NCBI GenBank assembly: GCA_942486035.1 | Contig: CALNXK010000100.1 | Location: 1,590,001 to 1,654,000 of the forward strand | Reading direction: 5' to 3' | Length of the DNA: 64,000 bases | Source: Porites lobata | Lineage: Eukaryota > Cnidaria > Anthozoa > Scleractinia > Poritidae | In this document: positions 35,545 through 46,615 of the stretch, piece by piece | Position numbering within the stretch: position 1 is the stretch's first letter | Layout: each line of letters begins with the position of its first letter | Notes under the pieces: generated by a model | The model's input: only the letters and a program-made list of their open reading frames with translations | Database searches by the model: none | Told to the model about the DNA's origin: nothing | Made by a program: the position numbers and the translations under genes

Positions 35545-35760
35545 CTGGTTTACAAGACACGGGTGGCTATGCGATTTCCCGCCAAAATAACCTCGAGTCG
35601 CATTTGCGTTGCCATACCTGTTGATTGAGTTATTTTACATTGGTATGCCTGTAGTACGGAATGACGGACGGACGGTCGGGCACACGGTCACGGATGGGTA
35701 GATCATCACATTTTCTTACCCATGGTTCTCCACTGCGAGCGCTTCGCGCGCGAGAGCTCT
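35545..35760. repeat. Dispersed repeat F, copy 2
   Basis: Matches 31125-31365: GGCTATGCGATTTCCCGCCA, GTTGATTGAGTTATTTTACA, GACGGACGGACGG, CGGATGGGTAGAT, TTACCCATGG. Shorter in the CGGG stretch. Confidence 0.7.
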
Positions 35761-35850
35761 TCTATGAAGTACTCATAACGCCTTGTCTCGCTTTTCCATG
35801 GTGGTAAGTGAGCATAAATTAATTTATAAATCAATTAACTTTGCCCCACT

Positions 35851-36008
35851 AAAGCTCCGTGCAAACGGACGCAACATCGTTGGGAGTTGTTGTGATCGTT
35901 TTCACACGAAGCTAAAAGTTTGACAGGTTTCAAAGTTAGCGCAGCAACTCCCAACAACATGGAGCAGGGTGTAATCGCAACAATGTTGCGTTTGTTTGCA
36001 CGGGGCTT
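35851..36008. mobile_element. 158-bp MITE with AAGCYCCGTGCAAAC ends
   Basis: The left end AAGCTCCGTGCAAACGGACG and the reverse complement of the right end, AAGCCCCGTGCAAACAAACG, both continue into CAACA.CGTTGGGAGTTG-type sequence. A second internal inverted pair (GGGAGTTGTTG / CAACTCCCAACAAC) makes most of the element foldable. Compact non-autonomous DNA element. Confidence 0.78.
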
Positions 36009-36017
36009 AACGTTCTA

Positions 36018-36146
36018 ATGTTATCTGAAAAAAACTTGTTTGCCAAAGAGGCTGCCGAGCTAAGAAGCGGCGAGGCTGATCTGACTCGGCAGCAGATTCA
36101 CAATGCCGCGCAATATATATTAGACAATTTCTCAAATTCTGCGTAA
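36018..36146 (+). other. 42-codon open frame with protein-like composition
   Basis: Directly after the MITE, ATG opens a frame reading MLSEKNLFAKEAAELRSGEA, then LTRQQIHNAAQYILDNF and SNSA before TAA. It is amphipathic and charged with little low-complexity sequence, unlike nearby random frames. The frame stays open upstream through the MITE end, so the true start is uncertain. It could be a micro-ORF, a last exon, or a transposon remnant. Not recognised. Confidence 0.35.
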
Positions 36147-37689
36147 CCCCTTTTTTTGGCCCATATTTGGGAGTAAGTAATACCCCATATTTGGGCAGTG
36201 ACGTCACCGTCTTGCATTTACTCCTCGTGGTCGGAGGCCGAGTGATCCAGTGTGTAACTGGTAGTGGACAATGGTTGCGTTTGTGAAGTTATTACTGAGG
36301 ACCTAACAGGTGAGCAAGCTTACGATTTCTTGTTTGAAAGGGCCGGTGCCATGTTTTGCTCTATAAACTGGGTTGAAAGCAGCAGCTGTATGTTCAAGGA
36401 ATAAGGTTGTACGCTAAAATTTTTGTTAGAAGCAACGTGTTCTTCGCAACTTGATTTACACTGTGCCAGCCCTCAACTCCTGTGAGGAATGCAGTGCATG
36501 CGCGCATTTACGGACCTTTTGTTTTAGAGACTATTTTTATGCGTCTCGAGAGAGAGACTCTTTGTCCTGTGACACTTCCTCATTAGATCGTTGTATTTTA
36601 TTCAAATTCATATATAAATACTTCGCCCCATTCTCACGCTCTTCACACACTTTACTTAACACCATTTTTTTTTCACACATATAACTCCAAGCGAAATATT
36701 TTTCTTATCCATGTGATGTCGTTGATCGACGAAAGCTGGGAATTTAATTTTTGTCTTTAATTACAGCATTTAAAGGCCTCACTCGAACAATATTTTACTT
36801 TCCAACGTTTACAGTTTTGATACAGAGGAATTTATCACGAAACATAAGAGCTAACTTGGTCCAATTTACCAACAAAGCTTCAAGCTATGTTGTTATTGTT
36901 TAATAAAAGTGGAAAACTAGAATGCGCCCACGCAAGTGGTCGTTTCAAACTTGGGTGAAATTTTTTAGCCATCCTTGTCTATAGGGAAATCAGTTGTAAA
37001 CCTCTAAAATTATGTAATTATGTAATTATGTAACAATGCGAAGAACCATCTGGCACATTCCACAAAAGATATTAACGAATTCGCCATGTTGGCACTTGCC
37101 GGAAGGTACATCTAGTTTGTATTTTTCACTCTGTCAGCGGTCGTAAACGAAAAACAATCCGAAAAGTACTTCCTCTGGACCTAGTGTACGTTTGTCGTGC
37201 TCTTGGGAAAGTTAAAAGCCCAGATAATTGTTAATAAGTTGCTTAATTATTTGGTCAACAAAAGGTACCAAAATAAACATTACAGAATCTTTTAAAGGCT
37301 CTCATAGCTGATTCAAAAGAACTATTCACGTTTCGTATTACATTTTCCCCAGACCTCTTCCGCGAAACGAAGCAAAAACAAAAACAAATAACATCCAAAC
37401 AACAAAGCCTATTCTTTTCCTGTCTGCCTGAATTTAATTTTTACGGCAAAATTTTTTTTCCATTTCTACCCTGGTTTCTTAACGCCAAAATCTTGTGTGG
37501 AACGTTTTTTCTAGAAGAACCTTCTAATTCGGAAGTGTTAATAAAGTTTGTCTTGTATCGTAATTAAAACACCATGCACCATTATTGAAAGAGGGTCAGA
37601 TATTCAGTTCAAAACTCGCTCAAGAGGTAAAAACCTATTCTAGAGAAACTCAGACGTAAATGAGGACACCAAACTTACATGTTGAAAGG
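36147..37689. other. No supported gene
   Basis: AT-rich. A triple TAATTATG repeat lies at 37013-37031. A perfect GTAAGT donor on the minus strand (37676-37671) follows the open piece described in the next entry. Confidence 0.4.
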
Positions 37690-37990
37690 AAATCCTTTTA
37701 CTTTCTGTTCCGGTGGTCCAAAAGTCCAAGGAATTGGTTCCCAGTTAAGCCCCTGCAGGAGCAGCATGTATTGCCAGAGAGTTAAGCTGTCCAGTACCAC
37801 TGGAACCGTCGCTAAATTCTAAAACGCAGGCCTTAAATCCATATTGGTTTTCTGATTCCAGCTAGCAAGCGGCGCCATCTCCACCTTTTGGGTTCTTAAC
37901 CCAGTGACCGAATGAAGTCAAAATCTCAAAAGTCCTTCACATTGCCCTGCACGCGAAAAGGTTTTGAGTATAGAAACTGTTTGCAAGCAA
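37690..37990 (-). repeat. Dispersed block G, copy 1 (pair at 58915)
   Basis: About 270-300 bp, including CTGTTCCGGTGGTCCAA, GGAATTGGTTCCCAGTTAAG, CCTTAAATCCATATTGGTTT and GAAAAGGTTTTGAGTATAGA, matches 58915-59190 with scattered differences. On the minus strand one frame is open in both copies (LATVPVVLDSLTLWQY, LNWEPIPWTFGPPEQ) and here runs into CAACAT|GTAAGT. It might therefore be an old exon rather than a transposon. No domain recognised. Confidence 0.55.
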
Positions 37991-38258
37991 ACAGGCTTCT
38001 GCCTGATGTGCTGACATTGACTTTCCCAACCTTGTAGTAGCCTTCGAAAAAGGAAAAAGGACATTGGGTTTCATTCTGAGAAAATGATTGGTTTGTTTGC
38101 TCTCACCAGGCAAACTTTTACAACTCTGACTGTGAGCTGCTATCACATGCAATTAAGTTATTTTCAAGCACTATAAGTGTTTGTAGACGTGATTCATTGC
38201 ATATTTCCTCTCACCTTTCAGCACCATTCAAAAGTGTTGTAAAAGTGTAGCGGTCGTA

Positions 38259-38605
38259 TTTGACTTCATTTTTGACTAGTATCAAAGGTGTGGTCACAGC
38301 TAACTACACTTTTGACTTCATCTTTGACGTGCATCAAAGGTAAAGTCAAAGTTACCAGCATATTTGACAACGACTTTGATAAGGGTTAAAGTAATAGCAA
38401 AGAATTGATTCATTTGACTTCATCTTTGACGCGCGTCAAAGGAGAAGTCAAAGTTGTTACCAATTTGACTTCACCTTTACCGAGGTCAAAGGAGTAAGCA
38501 AAGAGGTTATATATTTGGCGACATCTTTGACGCGCGTCAAAGGTGAAGTCAAAACCAATACCATATTTGACTTAACTTTTGACGCGTGTCAAAAGTGCAG
38601 TAAAT
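38259..38605. repeat. 51-bp palindromic-unit tandem array
   Basis: Seven units start with TTTGAC at 38259, 38311, 38363, 38413, 38464, 38514 (TTTGGC) and 38566, with periods of 50-52 bp. The best units are near-perfect palindromes: TTTGACTTCATCTTTGACGC followed by GCGTCAAAGGTGAAGTCAAA. Each unit can fold into a 20-bp stem. Spacers between palindromes (about 10 bp) vary. Non-coding. Confidence 0.88.
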
Positions 38606-40717
38606 CCAATTTTTCGTCCGTGTTAAGCTTATTAAAAGGCAAAGTGAATAATTATATAATTCAGGTCATGCACCTATATTTCCTTCTATAAGCAACAAAA
38701 TTGTAACAAGGCTTTAATATTCAAAGTAAAAAAGACGGTTCGGTAAGTCGATTGACAAACGTCATTTGTTGGTTGCTTCACTACCTGATTGGCTAGCATA
38801 TCTCACCTCATTTTCTCTTTCAATCAGAATTCAAGACCACGTATCTGTCAAAGTCGTTTCAGCGCGCGCTTCACTACGCATGTGCTTTTTTCACGTTTTG
38901 ATTGGTTGATTGGATTATTTGCTGCAGCAAGTGCTCATGCCGGTTCTGACACCACACAGTTCTTTACAATGCAAATATATCTAATTTTCTTTTATAATAT
39001 CCGACCCTAAAATATGACGCTTCTTAGAGTGGTTGAATCATGTTAAGTCATCGCGACAGGAACTTCCTTGGAAAGACCAAAGTTTTTTGAAAACGAAAAA
39101 AAGAAATGACATCATAAAATTTGAGCTTTGCGTAGTGACTAGGATTGCATTGAACAGGCAGATTAAGAAACTGATAAGGATAAAGCATAGCACCCTCCGT
39201 CACAGTTTTTGCTAAATGGATAAAAATAACACATCTTTTGCACTTTTTCATGAAACCATTGTATTGATTGATGACTTGTCACTGTTTTTTTTATTATTAT
39301 TATTTTATAATTCAAATGAAAAATGACATTTTAAATGGTTAATCAAAAGTAAGGTGGCAAGGTATGGTAAGGAAATCTTTATTTCTGCACGATAAAATTC
39401 GAAAGGTACAAAAATATTACAAAGTTGAAAACCTCGTAAATTGACGGACGATAAAAATTACCGCGGCCGGACTATAACTGCTAATTACCAGAGGTGTGCC
39501 CGAGATCACAGTTTCTCCCAATAGTACGGACCGCCCTACGTCGGTTAATAACATTTTTATTTTTTTCCTACTGAGATTTTAATGTTTCAGGAAATTTTTA
39601 CTTCAGCTTCCAACCTATGTGTGTTAAGGTAGGACGAGTTCGTCTTGATGAAGCGCGCGATCGATTGCAGAACAAAACAAAACATTACAAGGATTATGAT
39701 TTTTAGCTTGGTAATTTTATATTATTATACATTGTACTCACTATCTGTCTTCTCATTGGCTAAGAGTCTGCAGCTAATTTTGGAAATCAGCGCAAACTAC
39801 AAGTTAGTTAGTTATCTGTTAGGAGATAACTGACTAATCTGCCAGGTCCCTTGCGACGGTGTTTGTCGTTATTTTCTTCAAAACAATGTATAATAAAACA
39901 ATTATTCGATTCCGTTTTTTGTGATATCCTAAATATAATCAAGGTCTCGGTAAGTGTTATCAGCCTCGGTCTTCAGCTCGGCTGAAAAGCCCCAGAAAAA
40001 AAAATACGGTAAGGATTTTCTTCCGATAAATAATTACTTTAAGATTAGTTCAGTCGCGCGAGCGGGATGAAAACTGCTCAAAGGCTTTATAAAAAGAGCT
40101 AATTATACATACCAATCTCACGAGGGAACACAAATGGCTTTTACTGAAAGTACTTCAGACTTAATCCCAGTTATATGCCGCGCTCCTCTTGTCGCTTTTC
40201 TTGTCGTGTATTAGATTTCTAGATCAGCATACATTTTGTTAATCTTCATTTTCCGCCAGAATAAGTTAATTAGTTTGCGTGTAAAAGGCTTCTAAAAAAA
40301 TCACAAGGTTTGTCCCACTTCGAGTCCTCCTTCTGGAGATACACCGGCTTGGTGGCATTTTTCCGAATCACTCACCGTTTCTGGGCAAAGTGTCGTAAAG
40401 TATTCGATAAAAATCGTCTCGCTTTTAAGGCCTCTCGATTACGTATTCGCCAGTCCAACCGAAAACGTGAAATCGAGAGAGACATTTGTTTATATTTGTC
40501 GTGATAATGCAGTGCATATCGGTGGATTTTACTTCATGCGGCTTCGTGCGGCTTGCTACTTATGAAAGAAGAGTGCCGGATTTCATCGCTTTGTTCGCCT
40601 TTAATTTGTTGTCGAATGCAAGGCAAAAGAACCGACCACTGTAAGGTAAGAATTGAAGTGTCAGTTTGTTTCTCGGCGAAAAATCGTGCATAGAATTCGT
40701 GAAACCCGTGAGTATTA
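38606..40717. other. No supported gene; weak repeat fragments
   Basis: Around 39365-39545 the minus strand reads AATAAAGATTTCCTTACCAT at one edge and may be a LINE 3' UTR. Near 39885-39985, ATAAAACAATTATTCGATTC and TGTTATCAGCCTCGGTCTTC resemble the hairpin-bearing repeat at 54210-54280. No exon is supported. Confidence 0.35.
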
Positions 40718-41997
40718 TGCATCGGTCAATTCCAGCTGGGCCCAGCACCCCCCCCCGGGCTACTGCGGGGCATTTGCCCTCCTATTCAGTCCTGGGGGTG
40801 AGGCATTTGCAAACATCCGGGAGCCGGGCATTTGCCAACCCCGGGGCTATTCCCGAGCTTTTGACACGCGCGCGGTTTCCTGTCAGAATATAACTACACA
40901 TAGGATATTACCCGGGAGCTATCGACGTGAATCAACGTTTTTTGGTTAATGAATCAATTTTCTGTTGATATTTTTTGAAAAAGATCCTTTCAAATTTATA
41001 ACCTCTTCATAACATATAATTTTACAGCGCTCTATTAATTTTAATGTCAATAATTTTATATCAATACTAAAACCATAAACTGGTGCAAGTCTTCGCGGCG
41101 TGAAGTCTTAACCCTCCGAAGTACAAGCAAATTCATACCCCCACCGTGGTAGAAGGGGGGGTAGATGGAACCCCTCCCCGGAGTTTTTGATATGTTGCAG
41201 TATTTTGAAACGATTTTACCTTTAGTGGAAAGCCTTTGACCTTCATAACAAGATGACGTATGTTTTACGGGTGCTGGAGACCTGGCGCTGCTGGAGGCCT
41301 TTGACGTCACCAACAATGGTCGCCATCTTGGTCGCCATCTTGGATTTTACCAAGAATTGGAAACCAGGTTAAAACCGCAAGAAATGGTAAATTTTTTGTG
41401 CTTTACATGAAAAATAACACATAAATGAACATTTTGCATCATTTTAGCCACAAGATTTACTTTTATTGTTGAAAGAAGTTGAAAAAAAGATGTATTTTCA
41501 CCCAAAATTGGCTTCGCCACCTGCTACTTATGACGTCATATATCGTAACCATGGAAACTGACCATCACTAAACTCGTCTCAAAATCTGCGCGAGGGATGA
41601 ACGAACAGCTACTGAAAACGTCATGTGCTGATGTTTTATGCTCTAGTAAAAAAACTCAGAAAAACCTTTTTGGGGGTGGCATTCTCTCCCCCTTGTACGT
41701 ATGAGGGTTAATTAGAATCCTAGTGCTATTACAAAGGAAGACGTTACTTGAAACAAAAAGTCGCACATTAAAATGTTTAAAACGGCACTTTTCGACTGTG
41801 CGATCAATGAAAAATGTTGCAGTGTTGACAGAAAACAGGGCATTTGCCTTCTGTTTTCGTCCCTACCCCGGGGAATTTGACAGCTGAAGAGTCCCCACCC
41901 CCGGGAATTTGCCATCCCAGGCAAAAAAGATGCTAATGCCCGGGGGGCAGTCCGGGGGCGGCGGGGGAGCTGGGCGCAGCTGGAATTGACTGATGCA
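40718..41997. mobile_element. Large non-autonomous TIR element with nested insertion
   Basis: The left end TGCATCGGTCAATTCCAGCT and the reverse complement of the right end, TGCATCAGTCAATTCCAGCT, differ at one base in 20. Both continue into GC-rich CCCAGC and poly-C blocks. TTA flanks both ends, compatible with a PIF/Harbinger-like 3-bp duplication (inference). A second, degraded copy lies at 57290-57915. A TTAA-flanked element is nested at 41108-41711. Frames in the GC-rich ends are not genes. Confidence 0.75.
41108..41711. mobile_element. TTAA-flanked piggyBac-like MITE, copy 1 (nested)
   Basis: The ends are TTAACCCTCCGAAGTACAAG and, reverse-complemented, TTAACCCTCATACGTACAAG. TTAA targets with CCCT termini are the piggyBac hallmark (family knowledge). 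The interior matches 51998-52689 in inverted orientation, including CCATCTTGG repeats, TTTGACGTCACCAACAATGG and a block from TATGTTGCAGTATTTTGAAA. The related host copy at 57 kb is uninterrupted at the corresponding point. No transposase. Confidence 0.75.
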
Positions 41998-42304
41998 TTA
42001 CCTCTGTTATACCTAATGTCATGCGATGACTCCTCGCTTTTTCGATGGATATCACTGATACAAACAATAGTTTCTTTGGCAAAGTTAAGTGTAATTTAGT
42101 TATCGATACCATTTAAGGACGATGTTTCGTTATATGCTTCATTACTTGGTTTATTCCGGTTACGTGCGAGGATTTAGATGACAATGTTTGTGCGCTTTAA
42201 TTATGCTGATAATTTCTTGTTGAAAACTTGTTTAACCCTAACAAAAAAGCTCTTCTATTATGAAGAAGCTTTTTTCTTTGAAGAAAGCGCGAGCCTTACG
42301 CGAG

Positions 42305-42800
42305 CTTTTATCCCCGTGAGTGCAGTGTAACCCAGTGATTCTTTAGGTATAGCTAACAAACATAGGCTGTACTTTAGGTGGCGCAGCCATGAATACAGTG
42401 TAACCTAGTTATTCTTTAGGTATAACTAACAAACATAGGCTGTACTTTAGGTGGCGCACCCATGAGTGCAGTGTAAAGCAGTGATTCTTTAGGTATAGCT
42501 AACAAACATAGACAGTACTTTAGGTGGCGCAGCCATGAGTACAGTGTAACCTAGTTATTCTTTAGGTATGGCTAACAAACATACGCTGTACTTAAGGTGG
42601 CGCACCCATAAGTGCAGTGTAACCCAGTGATTCTGTAGGTAGAGCTTACGAACATAGGCTGTACTTTAAATGGCGCACCCATGAGTGCAGTGTAACCCAG
42701 TGATTCTCTAGGTAGAGCTTACAAACAGACTAGACTGTACTTTAGGTGGCACACTCATGAGTGCAGTGTAACCCAGTGATTCTCTAGATGTAATACTCAT
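42305..42800. repeat. 73-bp satellite with alternating unit types
   Basis: The marker TGCAGTGTAA or TACAGTGTAA occurs at 42321, 42394, 42467, 42540, 42613, 42686 and 42762, a 73-bp period (76 for the last). Units contain TTCTTTAGGTATAGCTAACA, AACATAGGCTGTACTTTAGG and TGGCGCA. The first four units alternate between GCACCCATGAGTGCAGTG / CCCAGTGATT and GCAGCCATGAATACAGTG / CCTAGTTATT forms, suggesting a 146-bp dimer. Non-coding. Confidence 0.88.
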
Positions 42801-43389
42801 CATACTTCGACAAAGTTCGTGTATTGGTATCGAAGAATGGAATGTCATCAACGTTATCAAAATAATCTTTGAAGTCGAAGAATTTATTGTCGCGGTTCCA
42901 TAGCAAAAATAAAAGAACTTGCTAATTCCCCTCGGGCAAGGGTAATTTGAAGTAATCTGAACTTAAAATAAAGTGAGTGCCAACTTCAATGTTCTGCAGC
43001 AAAATCTTTCCTTCACTTTAAAATTCTTTGTCTGGAGAAATATTTCAAGCATTTTTATGGATTCCTATTTATTTGGAAGTTCGTGGCAAACGCCAACTAC
43101 TACGAAACATGTGTATCTTGATAGACTTGTTGGCTTATTATTATTTTGGTTGATTCAGTTTTCTGTATCCTTTTGTCTTAAGTCTTTGAATAATGATTTA
43201 CAAGAGTAGCGACTGCCTACTATATGTTTATAAGCGCAATATCAACGTCACTCAGAATTAAATTCTAGGAAAAACTTGACCAAATTTGAAATTCCTTTGT
43301 GTTAACTACTTGACCAAGGCCACATCTTATTAATTTTTAAAAGATAAGCAGACGAATAAAATGATGCAAAACGTGACTAAATCTAGTTC
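42801..43389. other. No supported gene
   Basis: A 78-codon plus frame (42973-43209) is hydrophobic and AT-rich, without family signs. Nothing else is seen. Confidence 0.4.
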
Positions 43390-44790
43390 TTAAGGGCTGT
43401 GTTATAGCAATCTTTTGTATTATGTAAAGTTAAGTTTGCTGTTTAGTTGTGTGAGAGTTATAGATTAAACAATCGCTGATATTAAATGACGAACGGATGT
43501 TGATTCGATCAATTCACTTTAGCATATTTTCCTCACTATTTTGATAACAAAGTTCCAACAGTTAGAGTACGATAAAATAATATAAATATGAGGTATACGT
43601 CTAGCTAATGTCAAGTGAGTACATGTAATCCTCTCCATATTTCATCAAGGAAGTCGTCTAGTGTGAAAACTAAACAAAAACTCCCAAGTGTTGCATAATG
43701 GACGGACCAAGATAATTATAAGAAGGGCAAATTTTAAGTCATAATTGTTTTTTTTTTTTAAGCCACGGGGTTTTATGTGAATTACTACTTCTGTCTATGT
43801 CGTCCATCTTGTACAAAGCTTTCTGACAGTAGTCTAAATCTTTTGAAAATGAAAGTTTGGGTTTCGTAGTTCCGGAAAATAGACATACCTCTCGCATACT
43901 CTTAGCAATATTTTTGTTGTGATTAAAATCACTTAAAAATCATGACATGTTAGAAATAATTATTTTATGACGAAGAAGCTTCTTCTTTTAGCGCTTCCGT
44001 TTTATCAAATTTAGAACCTTCTGATGAATATTTTGAGAGAAATAATGATAAGTGGAACATCGATAATGATGCTTGTTCCCGACATAAAGGTTTTTCTTTT
44101 AAATATACAGTAAACACCCGCATACAAGAAACTACCTTTTTTGAAGTCTGGCAAAATAGTTCTGACTTGTGTTTTGGGGTACTTATTCACTTTGGCGACT
44201 CAGGCTAAGGTTCTTAATAAGGTTCTTAATTTATGTGAAGGAAACAGACTTGTTGACTACCAAAAAAGTAAAGAAACTCGTGAGTTTGGTCCTTTTCAAT
44301 ATTTAGTCACAACTGTACGTTGCAAACCTCCTTATGCAAGGCCCATAAAGACAATTGGTTTTTGTTGTTGTAGGAATTGCAGTAACACTTTTATTAGGAA
44401 TTACAGTTTGACACAGTATTTTCTTGTAATATAAATTTGCAATCTCAAAGTCAAACTCGTTCGTTAAAATGTTTATAATAATATAACTATAATCCATGGT
44501 TAAGAACCTACTTGATCTTGCTAAACAGGTTCCTTGTATTTTTGGGTATTAAAGTGGCACATTTCTGCCAGAAGGCTCTTAATCCATAGGTTTAAATATG
44601 CGGCCCAGTTTATTGTATATCATGTACCTTTTGCGTGATGCTCCGAACTGGCGCCAAAACTGGGCAAGGACTACTGAAAAGAACGCCTGGCAAAAGTGCA
44701 CAAAATAATAATTCATCTGTAACTTCTCAATAACGAGCGGAAAGTAAAGCGGTGACTCCGAAAAGTAGAGCGCCTGAGATCTTCGCGTTA
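43390..44790. repeat. Dispersed repeat E, copy 2, split by an insertion
   Basis: 43390-43860 matches 27480-27850 and 44610-44790 matches 28110-28275. The extra 750 bp between them includes a TIR-like element at 44105-44552. The minus strand of the second part is open over 92 codons (LYFPLVIEKLQ, AFFSVVLAQFWRQFGASRK), while the same region in copy 1 is broken. Function unknown. Confidence 0.55.
44105..44552. mobile_element. Possible TIR element inside repeat E copy 2
   Basis: The left end GTAAACACCCGCATACAAGA and the reverse complement of the right end, TTTAATACCCAAAAATACAA, are imperfect inverted repeats. The interior has a repeated GGTTCTTAATAAGGTTCTTA. The 97-codon frame across it has no domain. 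Its placement inside repeat E supports a later insertion. Confidence 0.4.
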
Positions 44791-44855
44791 CGTTGTAACG
44801 GTGACTCAACCACACCATGTAACGCTTAACGATTTCCCAAAATGCAATTCGCCCC

Positions 44856-45296
44856 AAGGCCCGCCGATACTTTTGAAACCGTATACAGAAATTACATATT
44901 TTTGAAACCGCTCTCCAAAGTGGTTTCTTTTAGATCCGACGGGGTTGGTGAATTCGTATGGACGACTGAAACTGGATATTTTTAAGTCAACTACGTCATA
45001 AACTCGGGTCCAGTCTTAAATGAAAACTTAAAAGTTCAAAATGGCGGATAAAAACAATGTTCCATTTTCAACTGCAGTATGGTTTACTCATGCCTACTAG
45101 CTAGTAACTAGCAAATGTATATCGCAGTAGCCATTCTCGTCCCAAAATCCCGTCGTTTCTTGTTCACGAGGTCTTGAAACAAGGATCTTTAGCCGAGTTG
45201 CTCTGTGGACGAGAATGCGCAATAGCATTCGTGTCGATAGTTGAATCCAAATCGGATTCGTCAGCTTAGCCGGATTCGTGTGGACGTGGCCTAATA
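44856..45296. mobile_element. Possible MITE directly upstream of VITAYPT gene copy B
   Basis: The right end CGGATTCGTGTGGACGTGGC CTAA and a left AAGGCCCGCCGATACTTTTG form short imperfect ends. The interior includes TACTTTTGAAACCG repeated as TTTTTGAAACCG. It stops about 30 bp before the ATG at 45329, so it may supply promoter or 5' UTR sequence (inference). Confidence 0.35.
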
Positions 45297-45328
45297 AATC
45301 GCTGTTTAAAAAAAAAAAAAAAAGAAAA

Positions 45329-45453
45329 ATGGCCGGTCGAATATTAAATACAGAAGAGTATTTCTGTCATTTGCAAAAACATTTTCACGTCCCTAAAAAG
45401 TTTAGTGCTAGTTTATATGATGACTTAAATTACTGGGACAAGCTTGCAGTTTG
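45329..45453 (+). CDS. VITAYPT-domain gene, copy B, first exon
   Basis: ATG opens a 41-codon frame (MAGRILNTEEYFCHLQKHF, HVPKKFSASLYDDLNYWDK, LAV) that ends in phase 2 at the donor TTTG|GTGAGT. Phase 2 is exactly what the core exon at 46616 requires, and the junction reads LAV-C-VAKINKHN. The exon is too short to stand out alone; the phase match and the protein-like composition make it convincing. There is no signal peptide, so the product is probably intracellular. A poly-A run lies just before the ATG, and a possible MITE ends about 30 bp upstream. Confidence 0.72.
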
Positions 45454-46615
45454 GTGAGTGCATTCTAATTGTAGTCCCTCCTCGTATTTTTGGTTCTCGA
45501 TAAATAAGCCTCCTTATTCCTCTAAATTAACAAAGCCTTTACCTTTCGCTGACGACGTCAGTTACCTTTTGTGTGGATTCACCTCAACTGGTTGCAGTCT
45601 GTACTAACTGAGGAAAAGCAAAAAAGCGATAATTGAAAAAGAAACTAAGGCAAAGTGTCTTGGTGTCTATGTCGATAAGCGTCCTAGCAAGAAACACTAT
45701 ATTACCTACCAGAGAAACAAAAATCTCTGAATCAGTTTGCTACTATTCAAGTCTCAATTTTACTTAATTTCTTCAAAAATTTAACTTACTTTGTCCTGTA
45801 AATTAATTATCTAACTTAAATAGAATTTTTTACTTGCAACTGATATGGGGGGATTCAAATACGAACTTTGAGAGCTATCACTGTTCAGACCATCAAGCAC
45901 ATTCTAACTCCCTTGTATTCACCAAATTGGGAACCTGAGATATTTTTTAATAATATTTTATCATTATAATCATTTCTGATGTTGTTAATTGTTTGTTAAA
46001 AGTAGTTACTGTAAGACCATGGCATTATAACAGGTAATAAGCAAGTATCGAAAGCATCCTTTTCCTACAAATCTTAAGCAATTTGCAATTCTTAACCAAG
46101 TTCTAAACTTGGAATTCTCTCCTAGTTTCAATAAGCAGCTTGCCAAGCTTTCTAAGCTTGGAAGAGATCTTGGAGTATTTACTAATTTTGCACACGCGCG
46201 TGTAAACATGTGATTGACTACATTCGAGGTGGCCCGCAATCCATAAGGTTTCTTAAGATCCCCTCTCCAAACAAATAGGGTAAACGCTTGTAAGTATTAA
46301 AATAACGCAAATAATTGATGATGATCTTGATCATGATGATGATGATAAGGCTGAAGATAATTATGGGCCATAAGGTTCATTATTAGATTCAGAATCAGTC
46401 TGATTTTTAATCAGTACGTCTTTAGAGCAGTCTGGGCTACAAAAATTGCAGGTCAGAGAATCATGAACATTTGAAAGTGTCATCATTGTTACAGATTATT
46501 ATCCTTAAGTGAAAAGAAAGAAAAAATATGCAGCCATCTGCAGTATGCCGCAACGTTTTTCCAAATATCAAGGCTTTTTAAGTTCTCCCTTAACTTTTCA
46601 TTTATTATTTTTCAG
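45454..46615 (+). other. Intron 1 of VITAYPT gene copy B
   Basis: 1162-nt GT-AG intron (GTGAGT ... TTTTTCAG). It contains an RT fragment at 45537-45760 and a GAT-rich microsatellite around 46318-46350. Confidence 0.6.
45537..45760 (+). pseudogene. Short RT fragment in intron 1 of copy B
   Basis: Plus-strand translation gives KPLPFADDVSYLL near 45532-45570, the RT catalytic FADD block. After a deletion and frame change come IEKETKAKCLGVYVDKRPSK and KHYITY, the motif that follows the active site in LINE RTs. Too short and broken to be functional. Confidence 0.65.

Noticed and set aside
40653..40949. 98- and 75-codon plus-strand frames
   Set aside because: They cover the GC-rich TIR end of the element at 40718-41997 and have no domain.
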